From JAAYAN01 sp964437215 (GTDB lineage: Bacteria > Bacteroidota > Ignavibacteria > Ignavibacteriales > Melioribacteraceae): a stretch of DNA of 6,922 nt. Below, piece after piece: positions 6,919 to 6,922 of this stretch. The translations under genes were made by a program, and so were the position numbers. The notes under the pieces are model-generated. The model was given only the letters and a program-made list of their open reading frames with translations. It was not told where the DNA came from and made no database searches. The number at the start of each line of letters is the position of its first letter. The stretch's first letter is position 1. The DNA lies in contig CAYTFZ010000121.1 in assembly GCA_964437215.1 (NCBI GenBank), positions 1 through 6,922 of the forward strand. Direction: 5' to 3'.

Positions 6919-6922
6919 AGTG

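Noticed and set aside
6881..6922. AAAAAAGGAGGG on the minus strand, like a strong Shine-Dalgarno (pyrimidine run CCCTCCTTTTTT on the plus strand)
   Set aside because: The only nearby start candidates lead to a very short frame that stops within about ten codons and runs into the 3' end of the 5004 gene; no gene follows. It also lacks a preceding GC hairpin to be a terminator for the 5004 gene.

Overview
The window is AT-rich and gene-dense, and it looks like ordinary chromosome of a Gram-negative bacterium. The protein set fits the Bacteroidota/Ignavibacteriota (FCB) group: a mitochondrial-type aconitase, a long-form (group II-like) geranylgeranylglyceryl phosphate synthase and a GmhA sedoheptulose-7-phosphate isomerase. 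This placement is an inference from the gene set and from weak, A/T-rich translation signals; there is no rRNA or tRNA here to confirm it. I see no mobile element, CRISPR array, integrase or attachment site.

Positions 1-4814 hold four genes, all on the minus strand, so transcription runs right to left: tex (RNA-binding Tex protein), a 148-base AT-rich gap, the GGGP synthase gene, gmhA, and the 5' half of an aconitase gene that runs off the left edge. The GGGP synthase and gmhA genes are tightly linked: the gmhA Shine-Dalgarno sequence starts directly after the upstream TGA, and gmhA uses a TTG start. The aconitase gene follows 38 bases later with its own Shine-Dalgarno sequence. These three could be one transcript joining prenyl-ether lipid precursor synthesis, heptose precursor synthesis and the TCA cycle. 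The first two both concern the cell envelope.

Positions 4815-5003 form a divergent intergenic region between tex and a plus-strand gene. It contains two inverted repeats, and a ten-codon mini-ORF that overlaps the start of the plus-strand gene out of frame.

Positions 5004-6866 encode a 620-residue protein that I do not recognise. It has a helical N-terminal part with two TPR-like repeats, a coiled coil, a two-helix membrane hairpin and a second coiled coil, with no signal peptide. It is the least explained item in the window. The last 56 bases hold only a short hairpin.
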